DNA of 13,071 nucleotides. It comes from Alistipes sp. Its GTDB lineage: Bacteria > Bacteroidota > Bacteroidia > Bacteroidales > Rikenellaceae. The stretch lies in contig JAGBWT010000187.1 of NCBI GenBank assembly GCA_017629615.1, positions 1 through 13,071 on the forward strand, in the 5' to 3' direction. The position numbers and the translations under genes are program-made. The notes beneath the pieces were generated by a model that saw nothing but the letters and a program-made list of their open reading frames with translations, had not been told where the DNA came from and did no database searches. Shown here one piece after another: positions 1-6,664 of this stretch; within the stretch, counting starts at the first letter, position 1; every line of letters starts with the position of its first letter.

Positions 1-1038
1 GACGAAGAACCAGAAATCGAGGTCGAGTTTATTCTGCCCGACGACGAGGCCGACGACGAGGCCGACGAAGAACAGTCTATCGTAGCCGAGGAGGTTGTGG
101 CCGAAGAAAAGGTCGAAGAAGAGGTCGAAACGGAGCCTGCCGATGTTGAAGAGCCTGTGGCCGAAGAGCAGGAGGTAGAGCCTGTGGCCGAGGAGGAGAC
201 CGAAGAGGAGTCTGCCGAGGTCGAAACGGTTGTTGCGCCCGAGCAGACCCACGTCGAGCAGACCCACGTCGAGCAGACCCACGTCGAGGAGTCCCACGTC
301 GAGGAGTCCCACGTCGAGCAGACCCACGTCGAGCAGACCCACGTCGAGGAGTTGGCCGAAGATGATGAGGTTGAAGATGAGCCGTTTGGTGGTCTGCCGA
401 TGATAGAGGCGTTGCCAATCGAGCGCCCTGTGGTCGAGGCATCGTCGGGTGGCGAACTCTCGCTCTTTGGTGACGAAGAGAGGGTTGAGCGCAAGAGTCG
501 CAAGGCGCGTCGCAATATAATCAGGTCGCTCTACGAGGAGGAGAGTCCGGCAACGATAGCCGAGGAGCCGAGCGTTGAAGAGTCGAACGCAGAGGTGTCG
601 GCCGAGGTTGTTGAGCAGGTCGAGGAGGTGGCGCAGCAAGTTGTTGAGCCACAAGTTGAGCAGCCGCAAGTTGCTGTTGCAGAGCCGTTGGAGTCGGAGA
701 GTGTCGAATTGCCGTCCGAGGAGTCGCCACGAGTGCTTGGCGAGGTGTTGGGTGGCGATGTGCAGGTCCTGGGCGATGCTATGGCTGCGCAACCATCGAT
801 TTCCGACTCGTTGCCGCTTACGTCGATTTGTGAGGCGATAGGTGTTGCCGACCGATATATGCTCGCTCGCGAGTTGTTCGATGGCGATACGAAGGCTTGC
901 GAGGAGGCGTTGAAGGCCCTCGATGCAATCGACAACTTCGACGACTGTATGGTTCATATTGTTGAGAACTACTCGTGGTTGCCAACCTCGAATGGGGCGA
1001 AACTTGTGGTCGATTTGTTGCAACGCAAATTTCAGTAG
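1..1038 (+). CDS. Acidic repeat-containing hypothetical protein, 5' end outside the window
   Basis: The reading frame is open from base 1 to the TAG at 1036-1038, so the true start lies upstream; an internal GTG at 97 is not needed as a start. The visible 345 residues are dominated by Glu, Val and Ala. They include seven tandem pentapeptides (EQTHV or EESHV) at residues 81-115, a lone basic patch (ERKSRKARR) near residues 163-171, and a more ordinary, probably folded C-terminal part from about residue 271 (bases 811-1035). That tail contains a DRYMLARELFDGD stretch. From memory it resembles a C-terminal domain of uncharacterised Bacteroidota proteins encoded next to rsmI. There is no membrane segment or signal peptide in the visible part. 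It ends 3 bases before rsmI and is probably co-transcribed with it. Function is unknown; the acidic region is likely disordered. Confidence 0.85.
   Translation, partial: DEEPEIEVEFILPDDEADDEADEEQSIVAEEVVAEEKVEEEVETEPADVEEPVAEEQEVEPVAEEETEEESAEVETVVAPEQTHVEQTHVEQTHVEESHVEESHVEQTHVEQTHVEELAEDDEVEDEPFGGLPMIEALPIERPVVEASSGGELSLFGDEERVERKSRKARRNIIRSLYEEESPATIAEEPSVEESNAEVSAEVVEQVEEVAQQVVEPQVEQPQVAVAEPLESESVELPSEESPRVLGEVLGGDVQVLGDAMAAQPSISDSLPLTSICEAIGVADRYMLARELFDGDTKACEEALKALDAIDNFDDCMVHIVENYSWLPTSNGAKLVVDLLQRKFQ
241..345 (+). repeat. Seven 15-bp in-frame tandem repeats
   Basis: Units of 15 bases start at 241, 256, 271, 286, 301, 316 and 331. Units 1-3 and 6-7 are identical (GAGCAGACCCACGTC). 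Units 4-5 are identical to each other (GAGGAGTCCCACGTC) and differ from the rest at two bases. The repeat encodes EQTHV/EESHV pentapeptides within the acidic protein, and because the unit is a multiple of three, copy-number change would keep the frame. Near-perfect identity suggests recent slipped-strand expansion. Confidence 0.97.
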
Positions 1039-1041
1039 TAT

Positions 1042-1767
1042 ATGGCAAAACTATATATTGTTCCCACACCGATAGGCAATCTCGACGACATCACGTTGCG
1101 CGCCGTCAAGGTGTTGCAGCAGGTCGATTTTATATTGGCCGAGGATACGCGCACCTCGTCGGTGTTGATGAAGCATTTGGGAATCGATAAACCTTTGCGC
1201 TCACACCATAAATTTAACGAGCACGCGACCGTCGCTGCCGTTGCCGACTCTATTGCCGAGGGGCGTAACGTGGCATTGGTCTCCGATGCGGGTACTCCCG
1301 GTATCTCCGACCCCGGCTTTTTGCTTGTGCGCACCTGTGTTGAGCAGGGCATCGAGGTCGAGACTCTGCCAGGTGCAACGGCTTGTATTCCTGCGTTGGT
1401 GCAGAGTGGATTTCCGTGCGACCGCTTCTGCTTCGAGGGCTTCTTGCCGCAGAAGAAGGGCCGTCGCAAACGTCTGGCCGAATTGGCTGCCGAGCCTCGT
1501 ACGATAGTCTTTTACGAGTCGCCATATCGCGTAGTCAAGTGCTTGGAGCAGTTGGCCGAGACCTTTGGTCCGGAGCGTATGGTATCGGTGTCGCGCGAAT
1601 TGACCAAAAAGTTTGAGCAGACGGTGCGAGGAACACTTGCCGAAGTGGTTACCCACTTCCGCCACCAAGCCCCAAAGGGCGAATTTGTGATAGTCCTGTC
1701 GGGTAGTAACTATAAACCGCACGCAACGGAGTGTGACCAACAACAAAGCGAGGAGGACGATGAGTAG
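1042..1767 (+). CDS. rsmI: 16S rRNA (cytidine(1402)-2'-O)-methyltransferase RsmI
   Basis: This 241-residue protein belongs to the tetrapyrrole-methylase-like SAM enzyme family and 2'-O-methylates C1402 in the 16S rRNA decoding site. Diagnostic motifs are the N-terminal VPTPIGNLDDIT, the AEDTRTS stretch, SHHKFNE, the SDAGTPGISDPG loop at residues 81-92, the LPGATA motif and a FYESPYRV stretch in the C-terminal half. The ATG at 1042 follows the previous stop by 3 bases and gives the expected N-terminus. It is shorter than the roughly 286-residue E. coli protein and lacks that protein's C-terminal extension, ending instead in an acidic tail (EEDDE); I recall shorter forms in Bacteroidota. Its 3' end overlaps the next gene by 8 bases, which suggests translational coupling. 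Confidence 0.97.
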   Translation: MAKLYIVPTPIGNLDDITLRAVKVLQQVDFILAEDTRTSSVLMKHLGIDKPLRSHHKFNEHATVAAVADSIAEGRNVALVSDAGTPGISDPGFLLVRTCVEQGIEVETLPGATACIPALVQSGFPCDRFCFEGFLPQKKGRRKRLAELAAEPRTIVFYESPYRVVKCLEQLAETFGPERMVSVSRELTKKFEQTVRGTLAEVVTHFRHQAPKGEFVIVLSGSNYKPHATECDQQQSEEDDE

Positions 1768-2686
1768 GGGTGTAGATAGAGATTGGCGCGTTGGGCTTTT
1801 GTGGTGGCTCTGCCGTTTGCTGGCCGTGATGCCCGATTGGTTCAAGTACTATGTCGTGTTGGAGTGGATTTATTTCATTCTGCGATATGTTTTGCGCTAC
1901 CGACGTCGTCTGATTTTGCGCCAACTATCCGAATCGTTCCCCGAAAAGAGTGAGAAGGAGTGCCGTCGCATCTGCAACGACTACTATCGTACGCTCGCCG
2001 AGATGGTGGTCAATATCGTGACGTTGGCGGGTATGTCGGCCGAGGAGCGGTCGCGTCGCTTGACGATAGAGGGCGGCGATGTTGTCGCTTCCGAAATCGA
2101 GAATCGCAACAGCGTGATGCTTACGTCGCACTATGGCTGTTGGGAATACGCCTCGTTTGTGGTCGAACTCTTTACCGATGTGCATCTGGTTGCGGCATAT
2201 CACCCGCTTACCAACAAATTGATAGACCGTCTGTTGCTTCGTATGCGTACCCACGAGCGAGTGACGCCTGTGGCGAGCAACGCCTTTATGCGTTTCTATA
2301 TCGAAAATCGCGACGGCATCGATGGCAAGAACTTGATGCTTGGTCTTATTGCCGACCAGAATAGTCCGCCTCGCAAGGATATTCATTGGTACAACTTCCT
2401 CAACCATCCGACGCTCTTCTTCGAGGGTGGCGAGGCGTTGGCGTTGAAGTACCACCTGCCGGTCTATTATGTCGAGGTTGAGCACGTGCGCCGAGGGTAT
2501 TATAATTGCTCATTTACGAAGATTTACGATGGTGAGGCCGAGGTTGCTCCTCACGAGATTACGGAACGATATGTGCGTCTGTTGGAGCAATCCATCAGCC
2601 GACGTCCTGAGTTGTGGATGTGGTCGCATCGTCGTTGGAAGATAGTGCCCGACCCCGAAACGGGTCGCCCACGCTGGGTCGGATAG
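1760..2686 (+). CDS. LpxL/HtrB-family lipid A (lysophospholipid) acyltransferase
   Basis: The product has 308 residues and should be a membrane-associated acyltransferase that adds a secondary acyl chain to lipid A or a related lipid. The catalytic HX4E motif is visible as H124-YGCW-E129, preceded by LTS. The family-typical C-terminal WMWSHRRWK lies at residues 286-294. A hydrophobic N-terminal part (residues about 9-45) fits membrane anchoring. I chose ATG 1760, which is 5 bases after an AGGAGG and overlaps the rsmI stop by 8 bases; an upstream in-frame GTG at 1733 would add nine residues of no obvious use. The next gene begins 15 bases downstream. The family assignment is strong. Whether the acceptor is lipid A or another lipid cannot be decided from sequence alone, so no gene symbol is given. 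Confidence 0.9.
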   Translation: MSRGVDRDWRVGLLWWLCRLLAVMPDWFKYYVVLEWIYFILRYVLRYRRRLILRQLSESFPEKSEKECRRICNDYYRTLAEMVVNIVTLAGMSAEERSRRLTIEGGDVVASEIENRNSVMLTSHYGCWEYASFVVELFTDVHLVAAYHPLTNKLIDRLLLRMRTHERVTPVASNAFMRFYIENRDGIDGKNLMLGLIADQNSPPRKDIHWYNFLNHPTLFFEGGEALALKYHLPVYYVEVEHVRRGYYNCSFTKIYDGEAEVAPHEITERYVRLLEQSISRRPELWMWSHRRWKIVPDPETGRPRWVG

Positions 2687-2701
2687 TGTGTCGAGAGTTA
2701 G

Positions 2702-3709
2702 ATGAAGGTTGCAGTCGTCATATTGAATTGGAACGGAGTGTCGCATCTGCGTCGCTTTCTGCCATCGGTGGTTAGCCGAACGGAGGGTGCCGATATTGTT
2801 GTGGCTGATAATGGCTCGACTGATGAATCGGTCGAGGTGTTGGAGCGCGAGTTTCCGAGTGTGAGGGTGGTGCAACTCGACCGCAATTATGGATTTGCCG
2901 AGGGCTACAATCGAGCGTTGGAGCAGTTGCACGGCTACGACCTTTTTGTGTTGCTTAACTCCGATGTCGAGCCCGATGAGGGGTGGCTTGCTCCATTGGT
3001 CGAGGTTATGGAGAGCGAGGCCGATGTGGCAGCCGTAGGCCCGAAGATATTGTCGCTTGCCGAGCGCGACCGCTTTGAGTATGCGGGGGCGTCGGGTGGA
3101 TATATCGACTATCTGGGCTATCCATTCTGTCGTGGTCGAATATTGGAGGCTACGGAGCGTGACGAGGGGCAGTACGACGACCGTCGCGACCTGTTTTGGG
3201 TCTCGGGTGCAGCATTTTGTTGCCGAGCCGAACTATTCAAGGCGTTGGGAGGCTTCTGTGGCGAATTTTTTGCCCATATGGAGGAGATAGACCTATGTTG
3301 GCGTATGCAACTTGCAGGTTGGAGAGTGGTCGTTGAGCCGCGAAGCCGTGTTTGGCATCTGGGCGGAGGAACGTTGCAGAGCAGTTCGCCTCAAAAACGA
3401 TTCTACAACCATCGCAACAACTTGGCGATGTTGTTCCGCTGCGCATCGCCAATGCAACGCGTGGTGGTGGCCGTTGTTCGACCGCTACTCGATTTGGCTG
3501 CGGCTTTGAGTTATGGCGTAGGTGGCGATTGGGCCTCGGCGAAGGCTGTTTGGAGGGCCTATCGCGACTTTATGGCGTGGCATCGACGTTTGTCGCACGA
3601 GCGACGCGAGATACAGCATACGGCCGTATCGCGTTCGCAATATATATATAAGGGTATTATTCCGCTACGCTATCTGTTGGGGTGGCGAAGCTTTGATAAA
3701 TTGATGTAA
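2702..3709 (+). CDS. Family 2 glycosyltransferase (rhamnosyltransferase-like)
   Basis: The 335-residue product has the GT-A glycosyltransferase layout of family GT2. The N-terminal VVILNWNG strand is followed by the ADNGSTD nucleotide-binding motif and by the metal-binding region LLNSDVEPDEGW (Asp at residue 88). Further on come an acceptor-site FWVSGAAFCCR stretch, the MEEIDLCWRMQLAGW segment and WHLGGGT. The later HRNNLAMLFR motif is typical of the rhamnosyltransferase-like (WbbL/RfbF-type) branch. A hydrophobic stretch near residues 254-275 may associate with the membrane. It probably builds cell-surface polysaccharide or lipopolysaccharide, using a nucleotide sugar in the cytoplasm. It lies between the acyltransferase (15-base gap) and another GT2 gene (2-base gap). 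Donor and acceptor are not predictable here. Confidence 0.92.
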   Translation: MKVAVVILNWNGVSHLRRFLPSVVSRTEGADIVVADNGSTDESVEVLEREFPSVRVVQLDRNYGFAEGYNRALEQLHGYDLFVLLNSDVEPDEGWLAPLVEVMESEADVAAVGPKILSLAERDRFEYAGASGGYIDYLGYPFCRGRILEATERDEGQYDDRRDLFWVSGAAFCCRAELFKALGGFCGEFFAHMEEIDLCWRMQLAGWRVVVEPRSRVWHLGGGTLQSSSPQKRFYNHRNNLAMLFRCASPMQRVVVAVVRPLLDLAAALSYGVGGDWASAKAVWRAYRDFMAWHRRLSHERREIQHTAVSRSQYIYKGIIPLRYLLGWRSFDKLM

Positions 3710-3711
3710 AG

Positions 3712-4428
3712 ATGCGTAAACTTGTAATTATTCCGACCTACAACGAGCGAGAGAATGTAGCTCGTATGATTGAAAAGGTGTTGTCGTTGGAGGGTGACTT
3801 CAATCTGCTCTTTGTTGATGATGGTTCGCCCGATGGTACGGCCGAGATTATCGAGGAGTATCAGGCAAAATATGGCGAGCGCGTTAATCTGATTAAGCGT
3901 GCCGGCAAGTTGGGTCTCGGTACTGCCTATATTGCCGGATTTCGTTGGGCTTTGGAGCGCGACTACGACTATATCTTCGAGATGGATTGTGACTTTTCGC
4001 ACAATCCCGACGACTTGTTGCGCCTAACAGCCCGCTTGGATAACGATGCCGATGTGGCGGTCGGCTCGCGATATGTGAGAGGTGTGAATGTGGTGAATTG
4101 GCCACTCTCGCGCCTGCTGATGTCCTACTTTGCATCGAAATATGTCCGCATCATAACAAGTATGCCCGTATGTGATGCAACCGCAGGTTTTGTCGGTTAC
4201 CGTCGCGAGGTGTTGCAGGCGATGAACCTCCCTACAATCGAAATGATTGGCTACGGCTTCCAAATCGAGATGAAATATACGGCTTGGAAGTTGGGCTTCC
4301 GCATTGCCGAGGAGTCGATTATATTTGTAGACCGCGAGGCCGGTGTCTCCAAAATGTCGAGCAGTATCTTTGGCGAGGCCTTCTTTGGGGTCTTGAAGTT
4401 GCCGTTTAGGAAGATATACCGCGCGTAA
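3712..4428 (+). CDS. Polyprenyl-phosphate mannosyl/glycosyltransferase, DPM1-like
   Basis: This 238-residue GT2 enzyme matches the dolichyl/polyprenyl-phosphate mannose synthase group, which transfers a sugar from a nucleotide donor to a lipid phosphate at the inner membrane. Visible motifs are IIPTYNERENV at the N-terminus, VDDGSPDGT (D36-D37) and the metal-binding MDCDFSHNP (D92, D94). Further on are VGSRYVRG, the CDATAGFVGYRREVL segment, and YGFQIEMKYTAWKLGF followed by FVDREAGVSKMS. There is no C-terminal membrane domain, so it is the soluble, single-domain form. The ATG lies 2 bases after the preceding stop, so co-translation is likely. It is the last gene of the first run and is followed directly by a structured terminator-like element. 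The exact sugar is inferred from the family and not proven. Confidence 0.93.
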   Translation: MRKLVIIPTYNERENVARMIEKVLSLEGDFNLLFVDDGSPDGTAEIIEEYQAKYGERVNLIKRAGKLGLGTAYIAGFRWALERDYDYIFEMDCDFSHNPDDLLRLTARLDNDADVAVGSRYVRGVNVVNWPLSRLLMSYFASKYVRIITSMPVCDATAGFVGYRREVLQAMNLPTIEMIGYGFQIEMKYTAWKLGFRIAEESIIFVDREAGVSKMSSSIFGEAFFGVLKLPFRKIYRA

Positions 4429-4449
4429 ATTGATTTTATAAGCTCTTTG

Positions 4450-4515
4450 CTTCCGCTAACAAAGAAAGTGACCAATGGGACGTACATCGAGTACTACCCA
4501 TCGGTCACTTTTTTT
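4450..4515 (+). terminator. Structured terminator-like element, copy 1
   Basis: CTTCCGCTAACAAA at 4450-4463 is followed by a hairpin. The basal stem AAAGTGACC (4465-4473) pairs with GGTCACTTT (4503-4511). After one A/C mismatch, ATGGG (4475-4479) pairs with CCCAT (4497-4501). Inside, GTAC (4482-4485) can pair with GTAC (4491-4494) around ATCGA. The 3' arm runs into seven T residues (4509-4515), which fits intrinsic termination of the upstream glycosyltransferase run. The same 5' motif and apical hairpin recur at 11155-11218 with a different but still complementary basal stem. Confidence 0.85.
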
Positions 4516-4561
4516 GCCTCCCGATGTGCCAAAAGCAATATTATAGGCGCAAAAAACCTAC

Positions 4562-4587
4562 AAAACTTTTTTCGTTTACAAAGTTTT
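4562..4587. promoter_or_regulatory. Inverted repeat, candidate operator for the TetR regulator
   Basis: AAAACTTT (4562-4569) and AAAGTTTT (4580-4587) are perfect inverted arms separated by 10 bases. The pair ends 4 bases before the -7 element of the only promoter seen here, so a dimer bound there would cover the -33 region. That is where a self-regulating TetR protein would act. The arms are AT-rich and could arise by chance, so the operator role is inference. Confidence 0.45.
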
Positions 4588-4605
4588 CTTGTATATTTGC
4601 ACCCT
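4570..4605 (+). promoter_or_regulatory. Bacteroidota-type promoter for the efflux operon
   Basis: TATATTTG at 4592-4599 fits the Bacteroidota sigma-ABfr -7 consensus TAnnTTTG. A TTTG-like -33 box is poor; TTTTCG around 4569-4574 is the nearest match. Transcription would start near 4605, about 50 bases before the TetR start codon. No other equally good element was seen inside the operon. Confidence 0.7.
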
Positions 4606-4656
4606 GAAAACTCGTCATTTGTTGATGGCGTAATAGTTTGAAAAGGTACAAAGGTT

Positions 4657-5283
4657 ATGTCACACCGCGAAAGAATAGTAGAACGTGCGGCAACGATGTT
4701 TGCCGAGCAGGGCATAAAGTCTATCAGAATGGACGATGTGGCCAAGTCGCTCGGTATGTCGAAGCGTACGCTCTACGAGATGTTTGCCGATAAAGAGGAG
4801 TTGCTCTACCACTCTGTTCGCCATTTGAACGAGGTGCAGAATCGGCAGTCGCGAGAGGCGATGCAACGTTTCGAGGGTAATATTGTCGCGATTTTTGAGG
4901 GTATCAAGGTTGCGATGAAGGTTCAGCCGACGATGCACCGAATTATGGGCAATCTCCAAAAATTCTATCCTGCACTCTATGAGCGTATTAGGGGCGAAAT
5001 GGAGCAGGAGCACGGAGCGCGCTTGTACGAGATGATTATGGGTTATATCGACGAGGGACTTATTTTGCCACAGACCAACGTGCGACTCTCTATTACATTG
5101 CTCTATTATACGACGATGTCGATTATCACGATGCCGCTCGGTAAGGCTTCGTCGGAGAGTGTCGATAGGCAGGAGTTGTTGATGTATGCGGTTGTAAATT
5201 TCTTCCGCGGAATATCGACCGTAAAGGGTGTTTTGCAGATTGACGAATATTTTGCCGCCAACGGTGAGTCGGCCTCTGAATAA
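4657..5283 (+). CDS. TetR/AcrR-family transcriptional regulator
   Basis: The 208-residue product has the N-terminal TetR helix-turn-helix. RERIVERAATMFAEQG forms helix 1, and IKSIRMDDVAKSLGMSKRTLY followed by EMFADKEEL (about residues 20-49) holds the DNA-reading helices. The rest is a helical ligand-binding and dimerisation region without recognisable motifs, as usual in this family. It is the first gene of the operon encoding an RND efflux system, 39 bases ahead of the TolC-like gene. It is therefore most likely the local repressor, releasing its operator when an effector (perhaps a pump substrate) binds. The candidate operator and promoter lie directly upstream. Effector and mode of action are inferred from family and position. 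Confidence 0.95.
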   Translation: MSHRERIVERAATMFAEQGIKSIRMDDVAKSLGMSKRTLYEMFADKEELLYHSVRHLNEVQNRQSREAMQRFEGNIVAIFEGIKVAMKVQPTMHRIMGNLQKFYPALYERIRGEMEQEHGARLYEMIMGYIDEGLILPQTNVRLSITLLYYTTMSIITMPLGKASSESVDRQELLMYAVVNFFRGISTVKGVLQIDEYFAANGESASE

Positions 5284-5322
5284 GAATTGATAAAGTATAA
5301 AATTATAAATTGTAGTAAAATT

Positions 5323-6657
5323 ATGAAAAGATTGGTTTTGATGTTGGGCTTCATTGCCGCGACGCTCTCCATTTCGGCGCAAGAGCAGCAGAAGGAGGCG
5401 TTGGTATTGACCCTTAATCAAGCGTTGGATATCGCGCTCAGCGAGAATCCGACCATCAAGGTTGCCGATAAGGAGATTGAGGTGAAGCGTTATGCCAAGC
5501 AGGGTACCTACGCCAAGCTCTATCCGCAGATTGACGCAACGGCCACCTATCAGCGTGTGTTGGCAAAGCAGACGATGAGTATGGACTTCGGTGGTCAGAC
5601 ACAGACTATCAAGGTTGGTAGCGACAACTCGTTCAATGGTGGTATTACGGCAGGTATGCCTATCATTAACGCGCAGTTGTGGACAAGCCTCAAAATCTCG
5701 GCCCTCGATGTTGAGTTGGCTGTCGAGAAGGCTCGTTCGTCGCGTATCGATATGGTAGAGCAGGTGACGAAGGCTTACTATGCAGCGCTGTTGGCAAAGG
5801 AGTCGCGCGACCTCTATAAGCGAGTTTACGACAATGCTGTCGAGAATAACTCGATTGTCAAGAAGAGATACGATGTGGGCCAAGTGTCGGAGTACGATAT
5901 GATTTCGTCGAATGTCTCGGTGCAGAATGCGATACCTAATGTTATCGAGGCCGAGAATAGCGTGGTGCTTACGCTTTGGCAGTTGAAGGCGTTGCTCGGT
6001 ATCGACCTCGAAAAGAATATCGATGTTGCCGGTACGCTGACCGACTACGAGGGTGTGATGAACGATGGTTATAAGATTTCGCAAATCGATTTGACCAACA
6101 ACTCGACCCTCAAACAGCTCGATATTCAGGAGCAGCAGTTGGAGAAGGCTGTGAAATTGACCAAGATGGCCAACGTGCCAACCCTCTCAATCAATGCTGC
6201 CTACCTCTATACCGCACTTGGTAACGACGGTAAATTCTTCAATAAGGGTGCGTGGAATCCATACTCCTATGCAGGTTTGTCGCTCAATATTCCGATTTTT
6301 GCCGGTAATGCGAAGCGTGCCGCAACTCGTGAGCAGCGTCTCAACCTCTCGAACTTGAAGTTGCAGCGCGAGAATGCCGAGCGTATGTTGCGCGTCTCGG
6401 TTGTGCAGTATCTCAACAATATGGAGTCGAGCGTGAAGAAGTACTATGCCTCGGCAGCTACTGTTTCGCAGGCGCAACGCGGCTACGACATCTCGGTAAA
6501 GCGTTACGAGGTGGGTCGCGGTACGTTGGTCGATATCGACAACTCGCAGCTTGCGCTTACACAGGCCGAGTTGAGCCGCAATCAGTCGATTTTCAATTTC
6601 CTTACGGCGAAGGTTTCGTTGGATAAGGTTCTGGGTAACTACGAGAATAATAAATAA
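5323..6657 (+). CDS. TolC-family outer-membrane efflux channel
   Basis: From ATG 5323 the product has 444 residues and begins with a clear signal peptide (MKRLVLMLGFIAATLSISAQ, cleavage likely after SAQ). I prefer this start over an in-frame TTG at 5287, which would place twelve polar residues before the signal. The mature protein has the two-fold repeated outer-membrane efflux layout: LTLNQALDIALSENP opens the first half, and the second half contains the PSYAGLSLNIPIFAGN-like segment (PYSYAGLSLNIPIF) and KRYEVGRGTLVDIDNSQ. There is no lipobox cysteine, so it is probably not lipid-anchored. It should form the trimeric outer-membrane exit duct for the adaptor and pump encoded next. The gap to the adaptor gene is 7 bases. 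Confidence 0.94.
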   Translation: MKRLVLMLGFIAATLSISAQEQQKEALVLTLNQALDIALSENPTIKVADKEIEVKRYAKQGTYAKLYPQIDATATYQRVLAKQTMSMDFGGQTQTIKVGSDNSFNGGITAGMPIINAQLWTSLKISALDVELAVEKARSSRIDMVEQVTKAYYAALLAKESRDLYKRVYDNAVENNSIVKKRYDVGQVSEYDMISSNVSVQNAIPNVIEAENSVVLTLWQLKALLGIDLEKNIDVAGTLTDYEGVMNDGYKISQIDLTNNSTLKQLDIQEQQLEKAVKLTKMANVPTLSINAAYLYTALGNDGKFFNKGAWNPYSYAGLSLNIPIFAGNAKRAATREQRLNLSNLKLQRENAERMLRVSVVQYLNNMESSVKKYYASAATVSQAQRGYDISVKRYEVGRGTLVDIDNSQLALTQAELSRNQSIFNFLTAKVSLDKVLGNYENNK

Positions 6658-6664
6658 ACGATAG

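Noticed and set aside
241..345. CRISPR array
   Set aside because: The units are 15 bases, directly adjacent with no spacers, and lie in frame inside a coding sequence.
77..442. Arg-Arg-Gly repeat protein on the - strand
   Set aside because: The repeats are only the antisense reading of the 15-bp tandem repeat in the acidic protein, whose + frame continues into a conserved-looking C-terminal part.
1733..1759. Upstream GTG start for the acyltransferase
   Set aside because: ATG 1760 has a better-placed AGGAGG and removes nine polar residues unlike the family N-terminus.
5287..5322. Upstream TTG start for the TolC-like protein
   Set aside because: It would put twelve residues before an otherwise canonical signal peptide; ATG 5323 is the natural start.
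4660..6084. A 474-codon open frame on the - strand opposite the TetR and TolC-like genes
   Set aside because: It is the same codon-bias shadow. It crosses two well-supported + strand genes and their promoter-proximal region.
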